Positions 10,510 through 22,849 of a stretch of 64,000 bases of DNA are shown here, piece by piece. The stretch is taken from contig JADNRX010000014.1 of NCBI GenBank assembly GCA_015501595.1, positions 248,001 to 312,000 of the forward strand, read 5' to 3'. Position 1 is the first letter of the stretch; each line of letters begins with the position of its first letter. Source of the DNA: Hymenopellis radicata. Lineage: Eukaryota; Basidiomycota; Agaricomycetes; Agaricales; Physalacriaceae. A program made the position numbers and the translations under genes. Under the pieces are notes generated by a model that ran no database searches, was not told where the DNA came from, and was given only the letters and a program-made list of their open reading frames with translations.

Positions 10510-12876
10510 TCAGTCGTCCTCGATACCAGCACTCCAGACGGTGCTACCACTGCCACTACCTCCAGCACTTCTCCGACTGCGTCGACCAGCGCTGCGAGGC
10601 TGGATTTCAGTGAATCCACTTCCCGATCCACGGGCAAGCTCGGCACTGAGCGTCCTCTCATGCGCATCCAACGCAGCAAGAGTATTCTGAGCTTCTGCGT
10701 GCTCCAATGCCTCGCGGGTGAGGTTAGGTGAAGCCTCGCCGCCTAGAACCGGACTCTTGCCACCCAGAGAAGGCGTGGAGTGAATGGACAAGGTGTCTGA
10801 ATTATTGTCGGTTGGAACGGAACGCGATCCAAATAATGAGAAGCGGCGACTCGTGGCAGTCGACGGGGAAGAAGGCCCAGGCGAAGAAAGCGATTTCTGC
10901 ACAGGTGGAGGGAGCTGCGGGGATTGCTGTTGCGGAAGCCCCATCAGTTTCAAAGTCGCGTTGAGGCGCTCCCTTTCGCGCCGGTCCTCGTCGTCTTCCT
11001 GCGTCTCTAATTTACGCGCGCCCGTCACTGGGCTAGCACCCGGAGTGAGCGTCAGCGGCCGTAGGCTGGGTTCAGGTTTCTTCTCTGCGCCGGAGAACAG
11101 ATTAAAGCCTCTCCAGTCGAACGACATGGATCGCCTCTGGGCTTTAGGTGGAGGCGCAGGCGCACCAAGTGTGGGAGTGGTGCTGCCAACCGGAGTTGGC
11201 GGGGATTTCAAAGTGTTCGCTACAGACTGTGAGCGTCCTTTCGTCTTTGATTTGGGATGTGCGGTAGAAGGGGTCTCTGGCTGCTTTTCGTAATCAGCGG
11301 CCAGAACATGTTCAAAGCCTTCCTGCGAGATAATACGATCAATGATCTTGGACGCATAAAGCGAGAGCGCCTTGTTGGCATCCTTGAGAGCCTTGACCTC
11401 TGTGCGTAGAGCATCAAGATCGCTCGATGACGCGCTAGGTTCAATGCCGTCGATAACACCACCCTTCCTGTCGGAATCCTTCTTCGACTTGGGTTTAGTC
11501 TGTGGATCGCGGTCGTCAATCGAGTTACCCTCCAGGATGTCCTTGTTCTCCGCCCGACCCAATTCAGCGGCTAGATCAAGTCCAGGACCAGTAATAGGCA
11601 GGTCCGCAAGTGACTCTCCCCGAGGACCATTGCCCGGAGAAAGAGAACCACCACGATTACGTCCGTGTCGTTTCCGACCAGGATGTGACGAGATGGAGTC
11701 TGAATCTTGAGGTTCTAACGAACTTTCAAGCTCCTGGCCTAGAGTGCCTTCGGGAACTTCCTCGTCGACTCTCTCCAATGTGCTTCTCGTAGTGCTACGA
11801 AGACTGCCTGCCTCGGCACTGTCGTTGTCTTCTTCCTCGTCGCTCGAACCACCGCCGACTTGTCTGTTTATATCGAAGCGACCGCTCAAAGTCCTTTCGC
11901 GAAGAAGAATCATGTAGCTCTCGTTTTCTTCTTGTAATTCATGATTGACGCGTTTAAGGTCAACTAGTTGAGTTTGGAGCAACACCAGCGTGCTCTGGAG
12001 AGAGGAATATGATGTGGAGAGGGTAGAGAGTTCTAGCCTGAGAGAAGTCATCTCTGCGGGCTCCTGGTCCGGATCATTCAAGTCCTGTTTCGGCGTCTGT
12101 GGACGACTGGCCGAATTCGAATCCTCCCCTACGTCTGTGACTGATTCTGCGATGGACGCAACATCTGAGATTGAAACGGAGGGCTCAGGCTGCCTTCTGG
12201 CCTGGGAAAGGGACTGAATGCGTGACTTGAGGTGCTGCTCATTGTCATAGAACGCCTGGCGTTCAGCTTCGAAAGTAGTGGTCTGTATATAGTCATAAGG
12301 ACGCGCAGGACTAAGCTTTCATAGTTGACGAACCTGTTCATTATATCTCCTTTGGAGATCTCTCTTCTCCTTTTCTAACTCGCGAACCTGGGCTCTAAGT
12401 TTCTCTGAAATGTCTATTCGTTGAGCCAGCTCCATCTCTGAGCGACTCTGCTCGGCGTAGAGGTCATTGAGACGTGATTCTGCCGCATTGAGAGCAGACG
12501 TAAGCTGGTCGTTCTCTGCGCCGAGCGTGGCGACGAGCTGGTCCCTGTCTTGTACTTGGACAAGAAGCTAGGCACAGAAGGCATTTAGGAAAGTGTTAAG
12601 GTTAATGAAGCTAAGACGCACTTGCTCCTTCTGCTCCGTCTCTTGCTTAAGTTGGTCGGAGAGATCAGTTTGACCCTCGGAGGGGCTGGGCGACTGCGAT
12701 GGACCTTTGATGGACGCTCGACGGGCAGTTGGCTTTAGAGAGGAGGAGACCCGGGGCGACACTGCTGAGCGAGCAGTGGCACCTCTAGAAATCGAAGGCG
12801 CTGGGGGCGACGGCCCCGATGCTGCAGCGGCGGGCACACGCCGGGTGGCAGGTCGCGCAGGCGCGGCCGTTGTCAT
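10510..12876 (-). CDS. Large coiled-coil protein of unknown function
   Basis: I do not recognise a named family. Three exons by eye (12876-12622, 12567-12334, 12282-10510) encode about 750 residues. The N-terminus from MTTAAPARPATRRVPAAAA is basic and Ala/Ser/Pro-rich. Residues about 75-250 are strongly heptad-patterned (QLVATLGAENDQLTSALNAAE, LRAQVRELEKEKRDLQRR, LQTQLVDLKRVNHELQEENE). The next stretch is acidic and Ser-rich. A short conserved-looking helix follows, LDALRTEVKALKDANKALSLYASKIIDRII, with EGFEHVLAADYE. The tail is Ser/Pro-rich with basic patches (RRSMSFDWRGFNLFSG, RRFSLFGSRS) and ends STVWSAGIEDD. The architecture suggests a cytoskeletal or scaffold protein, but that is only inference. 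It shares a 145-bp divergent promoter with the XRCC2-like gene. Confidence 0.75.
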
Positions 12877-13021
12877 GATGGAAATAGGCGAATACTGGGT
12901 ATATGCACAGGAGAATGGTGTCGTTAATAATGGCGCGTACAAGGGCGGGGTTGCATGCAGTCCGGCAACGGTCGCCCTTGACAATACCAGAACAGAAGTG
13001 AGCGTGCCACGTGCTTACCCA

Positions 13022-14057
13022 ATGGCAAGTGCATTCCTGCATCAAATACCCGCTGAAACACTCCAGGTCGTATGTAGCTAGACTAGTGCGCGTATACGAG
13101 CGCTCTTACTCACATCCATTCCAGCTTCTGGCGTCACTGGCACCGCGTCCAAGTACAGAAAACGACGCGCTCGCATCATTGTTCACTCGTGGTGATGTTG
13201 TCGAACTGCAGGGACCTCCTGGCGCGGCAATATCCCATTTTCTCTATCATTCCATCATATCTTGTATATTGCCCACCACCTATCAGTCTCACTTGCTGGG
13301 CGGCGGGGGCAAGGCTGCGTTCCTCTACGCCACTGATCACGTCTTTGATCTTGACCGCTTCAAGCGTTTGATGCACTCTCGCCTCAGTCCGCTACTCCAA
13401 TCACTCGGAGTGCCCCCGCATCACTTGGAGATCATAACGGATCTATCTATGAAAAGATTTCACGTCTTTCATCCCAATTCATCATCCCAACTAGCGGCCT
13501 CCCTTCTCTTACTCCCGTCGTACACAGCGTCGCATCTGCCTAACACAGAGATGGGCATCATCGCCGTGGACTCCCTGAGCGCGTTCTACTGGACAGATCG
13601 TTTTGCAATTGAACAAGCCCGCTCCCAACCCAGGTCATCTCCGTCGCATGTTTCCGTGTTCCCATTATACAACATTGCCTCCGCGCTCGAGAAGATTAGG
13701 ATGTCCTTCTATCCCCTTATTCTCTTAACCAATTGGGGTCTCGATGTTGTTCACTCGTCTGCGCAATCCCCCTCATTTCCAATGTACAAACAACATCTCC
13801 ATCCCTTCCCTACCCCATTCGATGAGAAAAATAGTACCGCGGACAAAGCAACGGTCACATCGCCTCTAACTTTGACCGTTCATATAACTTTCTTTCCTGT
13901 GTCGAGACACACAAATATAGGGTACAACGTCTCTATTACTCCCTCGACGGGTCAAGAACCGACAGCACAGGTCGACTGTCTCGTGCGGAGACTTGAACAT
14001 GCTCCAGAACGCATCTGTTTACAGGTCAAACACGGCAATATCCAGGTTGAGAGATAG
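13022..14057 (+). CDS. XRCC2: XRCC2-like RAD51 paralogue with degenerate Walker A
   Basis: XRCC2 is a RAD51 paralogue that supports loading of RAD51 filaments in homologous recombination. Exon 1 is 13022-13066 (MASAFLHQIPAETLQ) and exon 2 is 13125-14057, starting LLASLAPRPSTEND. The RecA-fold core is visible: DVVELQGPPGAAISHFLYH at the P-loop position, AAFLYATDHVFDLDRFKRL, then MGIIAVDSLSAFYW, the Walker B strand with its Asp-Ser. This last pattern is typical of XRCC2. The P-loop lacks the GKT/GKS lysine (it reads GPPGAAIS), so nucleotide binding may be weak. Known work on vertebrate XRCC2 found ATP binding dispensable, so this need not abolish function. Length of about 326 aa fits the family. 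The assignment rests on Walker B context and overall order. Confidence 0.75.
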
Positions 14058-14450
14058 ATCGTTCGGCAATTTGTATCATGTACTTATTCGTCTGTACATA
14101 CAACATATTCATCATTTGGAGATGGCCGAACAACCCAGCTTGTCGTGTCAGTGATACTCTGGAACCGCGCTCTCGAGTATCAAACTTTGAAATGACTTGG
14201 CGTGGTGGTAACATACAACGAACTATTGCGCGGAGAACGAAAGCTGAACATTGTATTGGATACAGGTGGTTCCGACAACATGTAAGTAGTAAATAAGTAA
14301 ATAGGTAGGTACTGATACAGATACAGTGAATAACAATATTAACAAATACTTAGCTCGAAATGGTGTAGGGTTTAATGTAAAGATTAGTATGTGTGGTAGC
14401 GGTAGGCTGTAATGGGTCCGCGGCAAGAAAGAATAATGATAATCGCGCAT
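14058..14450. other. Convergent intergenic region with AT-rich short repeats
   Basis: No gene is seen. It lies between the 3' ends of the XRCC2-like and adenylation genes. A TAAATAAGTAAATAGGTAGG-like low-complexity stretch occurs near 14290-14315. Confidence 0.5.
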
Positions 14451-16304
14451 TTACCGTGCAAGTCCATAAATCAGGTCAAGCTCGGTTTGAAATTGGGTCT
14501 CGACGGCCTTGCGACGGATGTTCCCTTTTGTTGCTGTACGGGGAAGAGTTTGTCGGGGGACAACGACGATGAAGTTTGTGGATGTAATCCGCTCGTGAAG
14601 ATAGCGGCGGGAATGGAAGTGTCGCGTTTTCCGAATGATCTCCTTCTTCAGTTTTGTATCGTCAACGTCACCTGAAGACTCGACGAAAAGAACTGGTGAA
14701 GGACGGCCAGTTCCGACGACGATACAATCTGAGATGAGGCTACCGCACGTGGAGCGAACATTATCCTCGATGGCTCTACAAGAATGGTTAGACGGTGAAA
14801 ATTTAGCGAATGGCAACGTGACTAACTTCGTATCACATCGTAAGCTGTTTTCCGACTTAATCCAGTCGTCGTCCCGTCCACAGGACACCAAAGCACCGGG
14901 AGCAACCTCTTGAAAGAGGTCACCGGTGTGGAAATGGCCGTCGGAGCCACGGAGAGAAGGGTGGGGACAATCCTTCGAGTCTGACCGGATGATGAACTCC
15001 AACATCCTCGCCGTCGATTGGTGGCCAGCCTCAGCCTCTTCGCTAGATGCTATAGGCACAAAGTCGTAGGAAGTCCCTTCTAACGGCTTGAAGAACCGAT
15101 ATTCTGGATCACAACCCACAGAGGTGACGAGAGTTGCGCCGCATTCTGTGCTTCCGAAAAGATTCTGTCATTATGTTAGTTAGGTCATACCGGGAACGTG
15201 GACGAACACACCTTCAGCGGAACGTTGTTGCCGTACGCCCATTCTTCTTCCTCTCGGGGTAGAGGCATGCCGGTGAAGAGTGCCTCATCGAGGCCGACAA
15301 GTACAGACAAAAACTTGGGGTCCTTTTGCGCAGAGCGGATCTGCATCGCTAGGAACGCTGCAAACTGTCTTAACCGGTTGAGTCCACATCTGTGAACCAT
15401 GTCCACCAACTCGGCTGAAGAAAACGCGATTATCGAGGGCTGGATGACACAAGACCCGTGTTCAAGAACCCCAAGAAGCACTGAAGCCAATATTAGCACA
15501 CACGCGTGGCTTCTGGCAGGATGGATGATAAACATACTGAATGATTGGCCTATATGGCACATGCTTCCCCTGCGGACACGTTTAGAGAGCTGAACGTCGA
15601 TCACAAATTACACTTACATCCACGTTGTAACGTCTGGCTGCGTCGGACGGCAGGGCACCGAGAGCTGACGCGACTTATCGACACTAGCGTCCAGCCACTG
15701 ATAGGTACACGGTACAAGCTTGGGGCTTCCCGACGTGGAACCGCTGGTATGGAAAATCATGGCAATATCGTCCAGCGTGGTCTGTGGCATTAGAGGTAAC
15801 GGCCCTTCCGAAAACGATGGGTCCACGGCTTTAATGAAAGGATGTATGGGAAGTGTAGCCTTGTCCAAGGCGTCCTTGAAAGAAGAATCGAAGATAAGAG
15901 CCTTGGCGTCGGCGCGGTGGAGTAATTCAAAGATTACGTCCGGGTTGGGAAGGCGTAGGCTGAACATCTGAGGGATATAGCCTGCTCTAGATATGCCATA
16001 TATGTGAAGAACGTCTATGTAGGTAAAGCCGCCAATCCTATGAGCACGCTCAGTCAAGCTCGAATGAACTTCGAAAGCATACTGCGTACCATAGTCCAAT
16101 CACCGATCGTTGAGGTATCGACGATAATGTATCGGCCCAGTATCTGGCGTAGGTATCCACGTCGCGTTGGAACTGGCGATATGTGATGATGTTCCACTCG
16201 CGCACTTCATTCGTAGATGGGTCAAGGGAGGGTGTTCGAAAGACAGGACGGTCAGAGTAAAGGGTTGAGCTTGTCTCGAGGACAGAGAGATGGGTACTAG
16301 GCAT
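14451..16304 (-). CDS. Stand-alone adenylate-forming (AMP-binding) enzyme, NRPS-like A domain
   Basis: The enzyme would activate a carboxylic acid as an acyl-adenylate. The start at 16304 gives MPSTHLSVLETSSTLYSDRP. Spliced exons supply the core motifs in order: IGGFTYIDVLHIYGISRAGYIPQMF; A3 as MIFHTSGSTSGSPKLVP; CHIGQSF and LGVLEHGSCVIQPS; A5-like NLFGSTECGATLVTS; A7 as GHFHTGDLF; A8 as CGRDDDWIK; and A10 as PRTATKGNIRRKAVE with its catalytic lysine. The stop follows directly at LDLIYGLAR. The sequence resembles the A domain of basidiomycete adenylate-forming reductases (A-T-R), but no carrier (LGGxS) or NAD-binding reductase follows, and the XRCC2-like gene closes the space downstream. It is therefore either a genuine single-domain enzyme or a truncated descendant. 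The substrate cannot be told. The exon borders near 15480-15660 are approximate. Confidence 0.8.
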
Positions 16305-18791
16305 AGGTTATTAGGGATACCGAAACTTGGTGAGACATCTGGGATGAGTACATGCCTCTATATATACAGTAGTCCACGGAGGATGTGCAGCGAAAAGTCT
16401 GCCTGACTCGGAAGCGGAACCCTGCCCGGATTAGGTGAAGGTACTTCGTTGTTAGGCCTAGGTGGAGGTTTTGAATAGCCTTGCCTCCGAAACTCAGTAT
16501 GAAACAGAGGTGCCTGACCAGGATTAATCAAAGCGCCCGGGGAATGCTATTCCAGAGAGCATTGACGCCGTCACGTATCATGTAAGAACACCGGAAGTCT
16601 GACGCGCCAGATCCTAACCACGGCAGAAATTGAGTTCCAAAACTGACTCATTCAGAGGCAATGTAGGTTTGACCCATTTAGAACAAGTCCTCTTGGGCTG
16701 ATTGTATCAGCACGTCCGAGCTGCCAGTACAATGCTGGCGATAAGAAGACGCAAGGCCGAACTGATAGCAAATCATCGACGATGTCCACCGCGCATCAGG
16801 CCCAGAGAGAGAAACATGTAAGAAAGAGATCAGAGTTAAGCCAGACCAGCTTACGTTCATGCTCCTCTCTTCACGGACATGAAGAAAAACGCGTCAACAC
16901 GTGACGCGAAGCAGTGCACCCATCAAAGTACTTCGCATCAGTTTTGTGAATCAGTTGACAGTGACATTGAGTCGATGTCCTTTTCCGAAATACCTGATTC
17001 ATTCCGATTCTCCTGTGGCGCGCATGCGCATGGTTCAACTGCAGCCCGCCCGCTCCGATGATGTCGAAGGGATGTTTTTCACTGCCTTTTGTGTCATACT
17101 GACTTGCCGCGACATACTGGAATGCAAAGGCTATCCATCCAAATTTCCATTTCCCTGTTATAACGCTTTAGCGAGGGTGTAGTGTTTGGTAGTGCCCGAG
17201 AAAGGAGTACTCCGAGATACGCTGTACTGGACATACATAACGCATTGTTCTCCGCTCGGTTGTGTCTGTGTGGGGTCCGCCGCCATGTTGGCTTGTAATT
17301 GCATACGGGCCGTGGTGAAATAGCGGCGACCCACAAGTCTTTCCTTGCCGCTAAACCTTTTGAGGACCTTGGTGGTTTCCGAGCCTTCCGGCATCATGCA
17401 AGTAGGTAGTAACGTACTGTCATAGTTTTCAAACCGCGTCCAATTGATGCGCGCTAGCCAATCGCCACATGGATAGTTCCGCTAAGTCCATAGATCGAGT
17501 GGAATGTAGATATTAGCGTAGCGAGTCCTCGCCACATACGCGCTTGATCGTTCCGAGTCGCCGACAAGGTACAGTGGTTGGCTTCAGAGACAATTCAACC
17601 CTGCAACACGAGGCGAATGGTGGGCAATGTAAAATGGTCAGCTTCCTCAATGATGAGCGCGCTAGTCTCACGAGAAGCCCGGATATCAAGGGCAGGGATG
17701 AATAGTGCTGGAGCATCGATAGCAGCTTTGCCAGTCCCGCCACAGACGATCCTGATCACCCACCAGCAAATATCCATCGGGAACAAGGACAAGCTAAAAC
17801 CGTAGACACGAGGCGAATATTGATGTAAACGGTGGAGTTCACAGTGATAGGCAACATCGTGTCGCGTAACCTCCGAACACAAGAATGGCCTATATCGATG
17901 CCATCCTGTCGTATACTCACAATTTTCCAATTACTAGCGGGTATCACCACTAGAAAGTACTTAGTCTTGAAAGACATAACAATATTTGATCGCGTCCTGA
18001 CAGATGGCTGGTCCGTGGTCCATCCTCAACAGGCAAAGGCAAACGAGGACGAAGCATCACTGATTGTGCGACATGAAAGATCCATCACATGGCAAGGACA
18101 TCCGGTGAATACAAACCGATGAGTTACTGATACCAGGTACCGGTGAACAAGCCCTTGAAACTCACGCTACTTATGCGCGCGATCTACGGCGCCACGGTTT
18201 GCTAAGGCTGCCAGTGCCAAGTGGATGAACGAACATACTCAGTACGCAGTGCACACCAGGTTGAAGTAGAGATAGAATGCCTAAAATACGACAATCTGTT
18301 ACGAAAGTTGACTAGCACAGTTCGGTAGGCCGTTCCGTTGACATACCTGAACCACACTCCGGAAGGAAAGGAATGTTAGATCAATGAGGCCGTCGACAGC
18401 CTGAAGGCGGGTAAAATAGATGGACGCGAGATGTTTCCTCCTGACATGGAATCGGACAGTCGCAACTTGTGATGCACAGCGAGCAATAAGGAATCCTCTT
18501 AGGAGCGACCAGAGTTCAGATCAGACGCGACTGACGGCCGTGAACGTTAGTCGAGACCCGGATGACCCCGTGAGTCACGTGGCCACGACAAAAACTGCAA
18601 TTTATCCATCGACTTGCCTACTTCAGTCGCAAACTTATTCGGAGGCGGCAGCGGCTTGGGCAACTCCAAGGATCAATGCAAAAAGGCCTCCAACGAGGTA
18701 AGTCTCGGAGTAACAAAATTTGAAGGCTTCGTTGTTTGAACTTGCATCCATTTTAGACGTGCGTAGGCACTGATTCGCGGGCCTAAAGCCC
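16305..18791. other. Gene-poor 2.5-kb region
   Basis: Only short, uncorrelated reading frames are seen, none with a family signature. The least unlikely are minus-strand pieces. One at 18749-18635 (MDASSNNEAFKFCYSETYLVGGLFALILGVAQAAAA) looks like a membrane span, and one at 17397-17158 starts MMPEGSETTKVLKRFSGKER. I could not splice these into a protein. The region may hold the remains of a decayed gene next to the adenylation enzyme, or non-coding RNA. No TIRs, LTRs or long tandem repeats were noticed. Confidence 0.4.
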
Positions 18792-21162
18792 ATGCTCAAG
18801 AGGACTGGTCTCATTGTCGGACCTCTGCTCAAGGTTGTTGCCTCTCGATATTCCCCTTTCCCTCAATGGCACCGCCTTTTCTCGACAGCGGTGTCTCTTC
18901 GACGCGCCGACCAGGCCCAGCCGCTCCGTGTTGTCTATCCCCGGGCAGAAATGCTAGCCTCAAAAGGCGACGGCGTCGCGTCGCCGACGGGACAGTCGAC
19001 GGCCAGTACGGATGTGGCACTTGCATACGCCTCTCTCTCACTATTCATTTCACGCGGATCAGACCTGGAGCAGCTACGAGCTTGCGCCCAAGAGACGCCA
19101 GATCTCATGAGGTGTCTTTCGAACCAACTCTGGCCAGGCTGCTTGCAGAAGAAGTAAGCCTGCGTTGTCCACATCAGACTCCCCTTCTCCTCCGTCTCGC
19201 GCTCCTCCTAGACTGTCCTATAAAAAAGAATGTGTACGAGTGCGTCGCACATCATCTCTCTATGCAGAAGGAATGGGAAGACGTCCTGTCTGTGTTTTCC
19301 ATCGCCAAAGAGCAGTCTCAACTCACCATCCGGACGCTAAATTGGTACACGAACGCGTTGATCCAGCTTCGCAAGTACGCTCTCATTCACGACGTTCTTG
19401 CAGAGTATTCTTCCGCCAATATCTCCCCGAACAGACGCACATACCACCTCCTCATTGCTGCCTACATCCGCAACAGAGACCTCCACCGCGCCCACCACAC
19501 TTTGCAGGTCATGGAAGCCAGCGGTATACCTGCCGATCCCTCCACACACGCTACCATTTCCATCCCATATCACAACTTTGGTTCCAACCCCCAGATACAG
19601 AACCACACCCTCAGCATACTCGATCAATTGCCGCCTCGTGCGGCCACTTCCATCCTCAACTCTTTGCTAAAGTTACGACTAGAAGGGAACGATATCGTCG
19701 GGGCAAAGCGGTTGCTCTCGCGCTACAGAAAGCGCCAGATCCTACCAATCATTTATGCGATTTTGGGTTACCTCCCCCGAATGACACGCATAGTGTGGAT
19801 ACTGGTGTTGAGGCTGATGCTGGAACATATGCCAGAGTCATCAACATGCTGGCCGATCAACGGCGTCTCTCCGATGCTATTGAGCTAGTCGTGGCTATGC
19901 CGGGCGTTGCAATTCCATCATCTCCCGACGTGGTAGCCGCTTTGATACATGCCTACTTTTCAACGGGGAATCCGGATGGGGCCATTGGCTTGATTTCCGT
20001 TATGTGTGAAGGGAACCATCCTGAACTGTTTCGAGAGCTATCACCGAATGCCCTTAATGCCCAACTTCCTTTCGAGCCGAAAGGCATGCATCCTACCATC
20101 CAAGTGTTTAACACTCTTTTTCGAGGTATTCTGTCGACGCATGGACTAGATGGCGTGGCTCCTGTCTTGCGTATCATGTATTTGGAGGCGATAAAACCGA
20201 ATATGCAAACTTTGACGATTCTGGTTCAGCACCTTGTCAATGTCGAACGGACCCCTCCTCAGGCTCTGTTCCGTATGATTCGCAGGTTCTCCTCCGGCAT
20301 CAAAGTCGGCCTTCCCACTTTACATCCCATTTTCAGCGCCATGATTCGACATGAAAGGTTTCATCTTTATGGTCGAGGATGGGATAAGACCGCTGTCAAA
20401 TTCTCGCAGACACGAGTTGAACACTCATCTCCACCAATAGATGACGATCGCATGACCGAAACGACTGCCGTCGATGATTTTGACCCGACGGCTGGTATCC
20501 TTCCCACTAGGAAACCTCCGTATCATCGCGGCCTTCGTCCCATCCTTGAAGATCTCTCGTCGTTGAATGTCCGAAGTGATGCCGCCATGTTTGCGCTACG
20601 TCTCCAGCGCGATGCCTCCAAGATGGACTTCCAGGCTTCGCAGGATGTCTTCGATACCTTACTTCGGCGGGGGTTTCAGCCGAATGCGTACCATTATAGT
20701 GCCATGATGGAGGGATTCACACGCGCTGGCGATCTCGAGTCTGCCAAAGCCTTGTTACAGAACGCACACAGCGCTGGCGTTATGCCAAACGTCGTCATGT
20801 ACACAATCCTCGTTGTAGGGTATGCTCGACAGGCGAATACCCAAGGAGCAATCGGTGTCTTTAAGCAGATGATTGAAGGTGGTCTTACACCTGACATTGC
20901 AGTAATCGACGCTGTTGTCAGCTCTTACTTTGCAGCCGGATCGTACCGGGTCGCGAGGGAGCTGCTCAAGCAGTTGTGGGTGTATATCGCGCCTTTTCCT
21001 GGTCACCTTGAAGACGCCTCACTTCGAAACCTCATCGAAGAGTTCAGGTTGCTCAGGGGATCACGAGAGCCGGAATACAGTCCCTCTAAGGAAGCGCGAC
21101 AACAACTATACCGGACGTTAGAGGAATTGTTAAGGGCGAAGAAGGGTGTACATAAGTCGTAA
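18792..21162 (+). CDS. Mitochondrial pentatricopeptide-repeat (PPR) protein, frame broken
   Basis: PPR proteins bind organellar RNA through 35-residue helical repeats and act in its maturation or translation. The N-terminus MLKRTGLIVGPLLKVVASRYSPFPQWHRLFSTAVSLRR is basic and looks like a mitochondrial presequence. Repeats are visible as LNWYTNALIQLRKYALIHDVLAEY, TYHLLIAAYIRNRDLHRAHHTLQVMEASGIP, VFNTLFRGILSTHGLDGVAPVLRIM, HYSAMMEGFTRAGDLESAKALL and VMYTILVVGYARQANTQGAIGVFKQMIEGGLTPD. There are at least two frame changes, near 19105-19120 and within about 19715-19800, each of the one-base-missing type. The last 430 residues are in one frame and end LEELLRAKKGVHKS at 21162. The protein would be about 785 residues. 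Which mitochondrial transcript it serves is unknown. Confidence 0.82.
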
Positions 21163-21222
21163 CAAGTAATTGCAAGTTGAAGTTCTGATTTTATTGTAAT
21201 GGTGACAACTTATTAAGGCTTC

Positions 21223-22733
21223 TTATGAAAACTTCGCATCGAGCAGACGCAAGGCGTCTCGAACACCCGCTGCTTGGACCTCTCGCATCCTCTTCTGCCC
21301 ACACCTCAACAACACTTCTTCGGGTACTAACATTGGTGGTGGAGAACGATTAACAACTCCACGATCCTTGCTGGCCTGGCCATGGTCGAGACCAGGGGAT
21401 GACATACGCTCAGGTGTGATTGAACCTGGGGCTGGCGAAATGACTACTCGGGGACCTGTACACTTTGAGCGTCGTGCTACGACGTCTGCAAGTAGTGTCA
21501 AATCAGAGAAAGAAACATTGGGATGCGATTTAAGTTGACGCCATGCGTTATCAGTGGATATCGTCTCCTCTTCAGGAGAGGAGTCTTTGACGGTGGACCG
21601 CAGACTGTTTAGGGTATCGTTCTGGGAGCATGGGCAGCCCGCGCATGGCTCTCTAGATGTCGCGGATTGATTGATGGCCGCACAGAACGCTTTCCCGAAT
21701 GTGTCATTAGCACACGCTGCACAATTCTCCGGATCGCCAGAGCAAGCTGGTGCGGCTGTAGGTAGAGGGGCGACAGGGAAAATGCTCCGTGGATGAGAAC
21801 TTGTCGGCTTCCGCCGCAGCGGTACGGCCGGTTGGTAGGCAGGGAGGTTGTCAAGGATAGAAGTTGTGGTAGGGGACGCCACATGGATTACTGGACTAGA
21901 ATCGTCAAACCGCTCCAGTTTGAATGGGGAGTTGGGATCAGCGTCTGTCTGCATTGCTATTTCGCGACAGACGCAAGACGTATCCTCGCTACAGTAGCCA
22001 CATCCGAAAGTTGGCAGGAATGATTCGAAGGGAGCTTTATCGACGAGTTTAGGGAAGGAGACCTCGGTGTTATGGTCACCATCAGCAGCGGAGAAGGGTG
22101 TGTCCGGAGTGTCATTGGACTCGGGCGATGAGACGGACGAGGATGGATACGCCTCGGGAGTTGAGGAATGTTGGAAGGAGGCAGCAAACGTCCTAATCTT
22201 TTTCCTCGGATGAGTGGAAGTTGACGCGGGAGATTCGTCACGGGTTCGCTTCTTATTACTCGCAAGCGCGGCATCCCGTTCGGACTCGGTCGTGGCCAGA
22301 CGCTCCTTCAGCTTTTCGTTCTGCTGGCGTAACTGCTCGTTTTCTTCCTTCAACCGTTTCGCAATATTCTGCAGCGCTACATTGCGTTCAATTTCGCCCT
22401 GTTCATAGGACTGGACGCGAGCTTGGAGTTCCGCGAGCTGGGATTGCTTTCTCTCTCGAAAGGCACGCTGAGCAGCCCTATAAGTCAAGTGAGTGCCTGC
22501 GCAAGACGAGTTGAAATGTCAATCACCTGTTCTGTACGCGCCGGCCTTTCCCATCAGGCTGATGATGATTGTACAGTCAGTCGACGTGTCAAATGAGGAG
22601 GGAAATATCGCACGTCGGTATCATTGTTAACGACGGGAGTCTGGTCTTTTTTGGGCTTTCGACCAGGTTTGGGCTTGGGCTGGATGACCCACTCCTTGGA
22701 GGCTGCAGAGTCGATGGTCAGAGTCGAGGCCAT
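21223..22733 (-). CDS. hapX: HapX-type bZIP iron regulator
   Basis: HapX represses iron-consuming pathways and activates iron uptake during iron starvation by joining the CCAAT-binding complex. The start at 22733 gives MASTLTIDSAASKEWVIQPKPKPGRKPKKDQ. That is the Hap4-like CCAAT-complex interaction motif at residues 13-30. After two introns comes the basic region GRRVQNRAAQRAFRERKQ and a leucine-zipper/coiled coil (LQARVQSYEQGEIERN, LKEENEQLRQQNEKLKERL). Cysteine-rich iron-sensing segments follow: CGYCSEDTSCVC, CSGDPENCAACANDTFGKAFC and CAGCPCS, with further single cysteines near the C-terminus. The combination of Hap4L motif, bZIP and Cys-rich regions is diagnostic. The protein is about 460 residues and ends LRLLDAKFS. 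A GATA-site cluster lies upstream. A bZIP-only (YAP) identity is excluded by the Hap4L motif. Confidence 0.92.
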
Positions 22734-22849
22734 CTAGAGCGTCGGGGAGACGTACCAGTTGCCCAGAGCGTGCCCGAAGACGCCACAGTAGTAGCCATAA
22801 CTTTTGCAACGCAGGACTGCTCCTTCAGATAACCGACAACGAGACTTGG

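Noticed and set aside
10784..11293. 169-codon plus-strand frame opposite the coiled-coil gene
   Set aside because: It is antisense to a much longer, compositionally sensible minus-strand frame and carries no family features.
18866..19100. Start of the frame in which the PPR middle part is read
   Set aside because: The first 80 residues are Arg-rich out-of-frame translation. The true N-terminus is in another frame (MLKRTGLIVG...).
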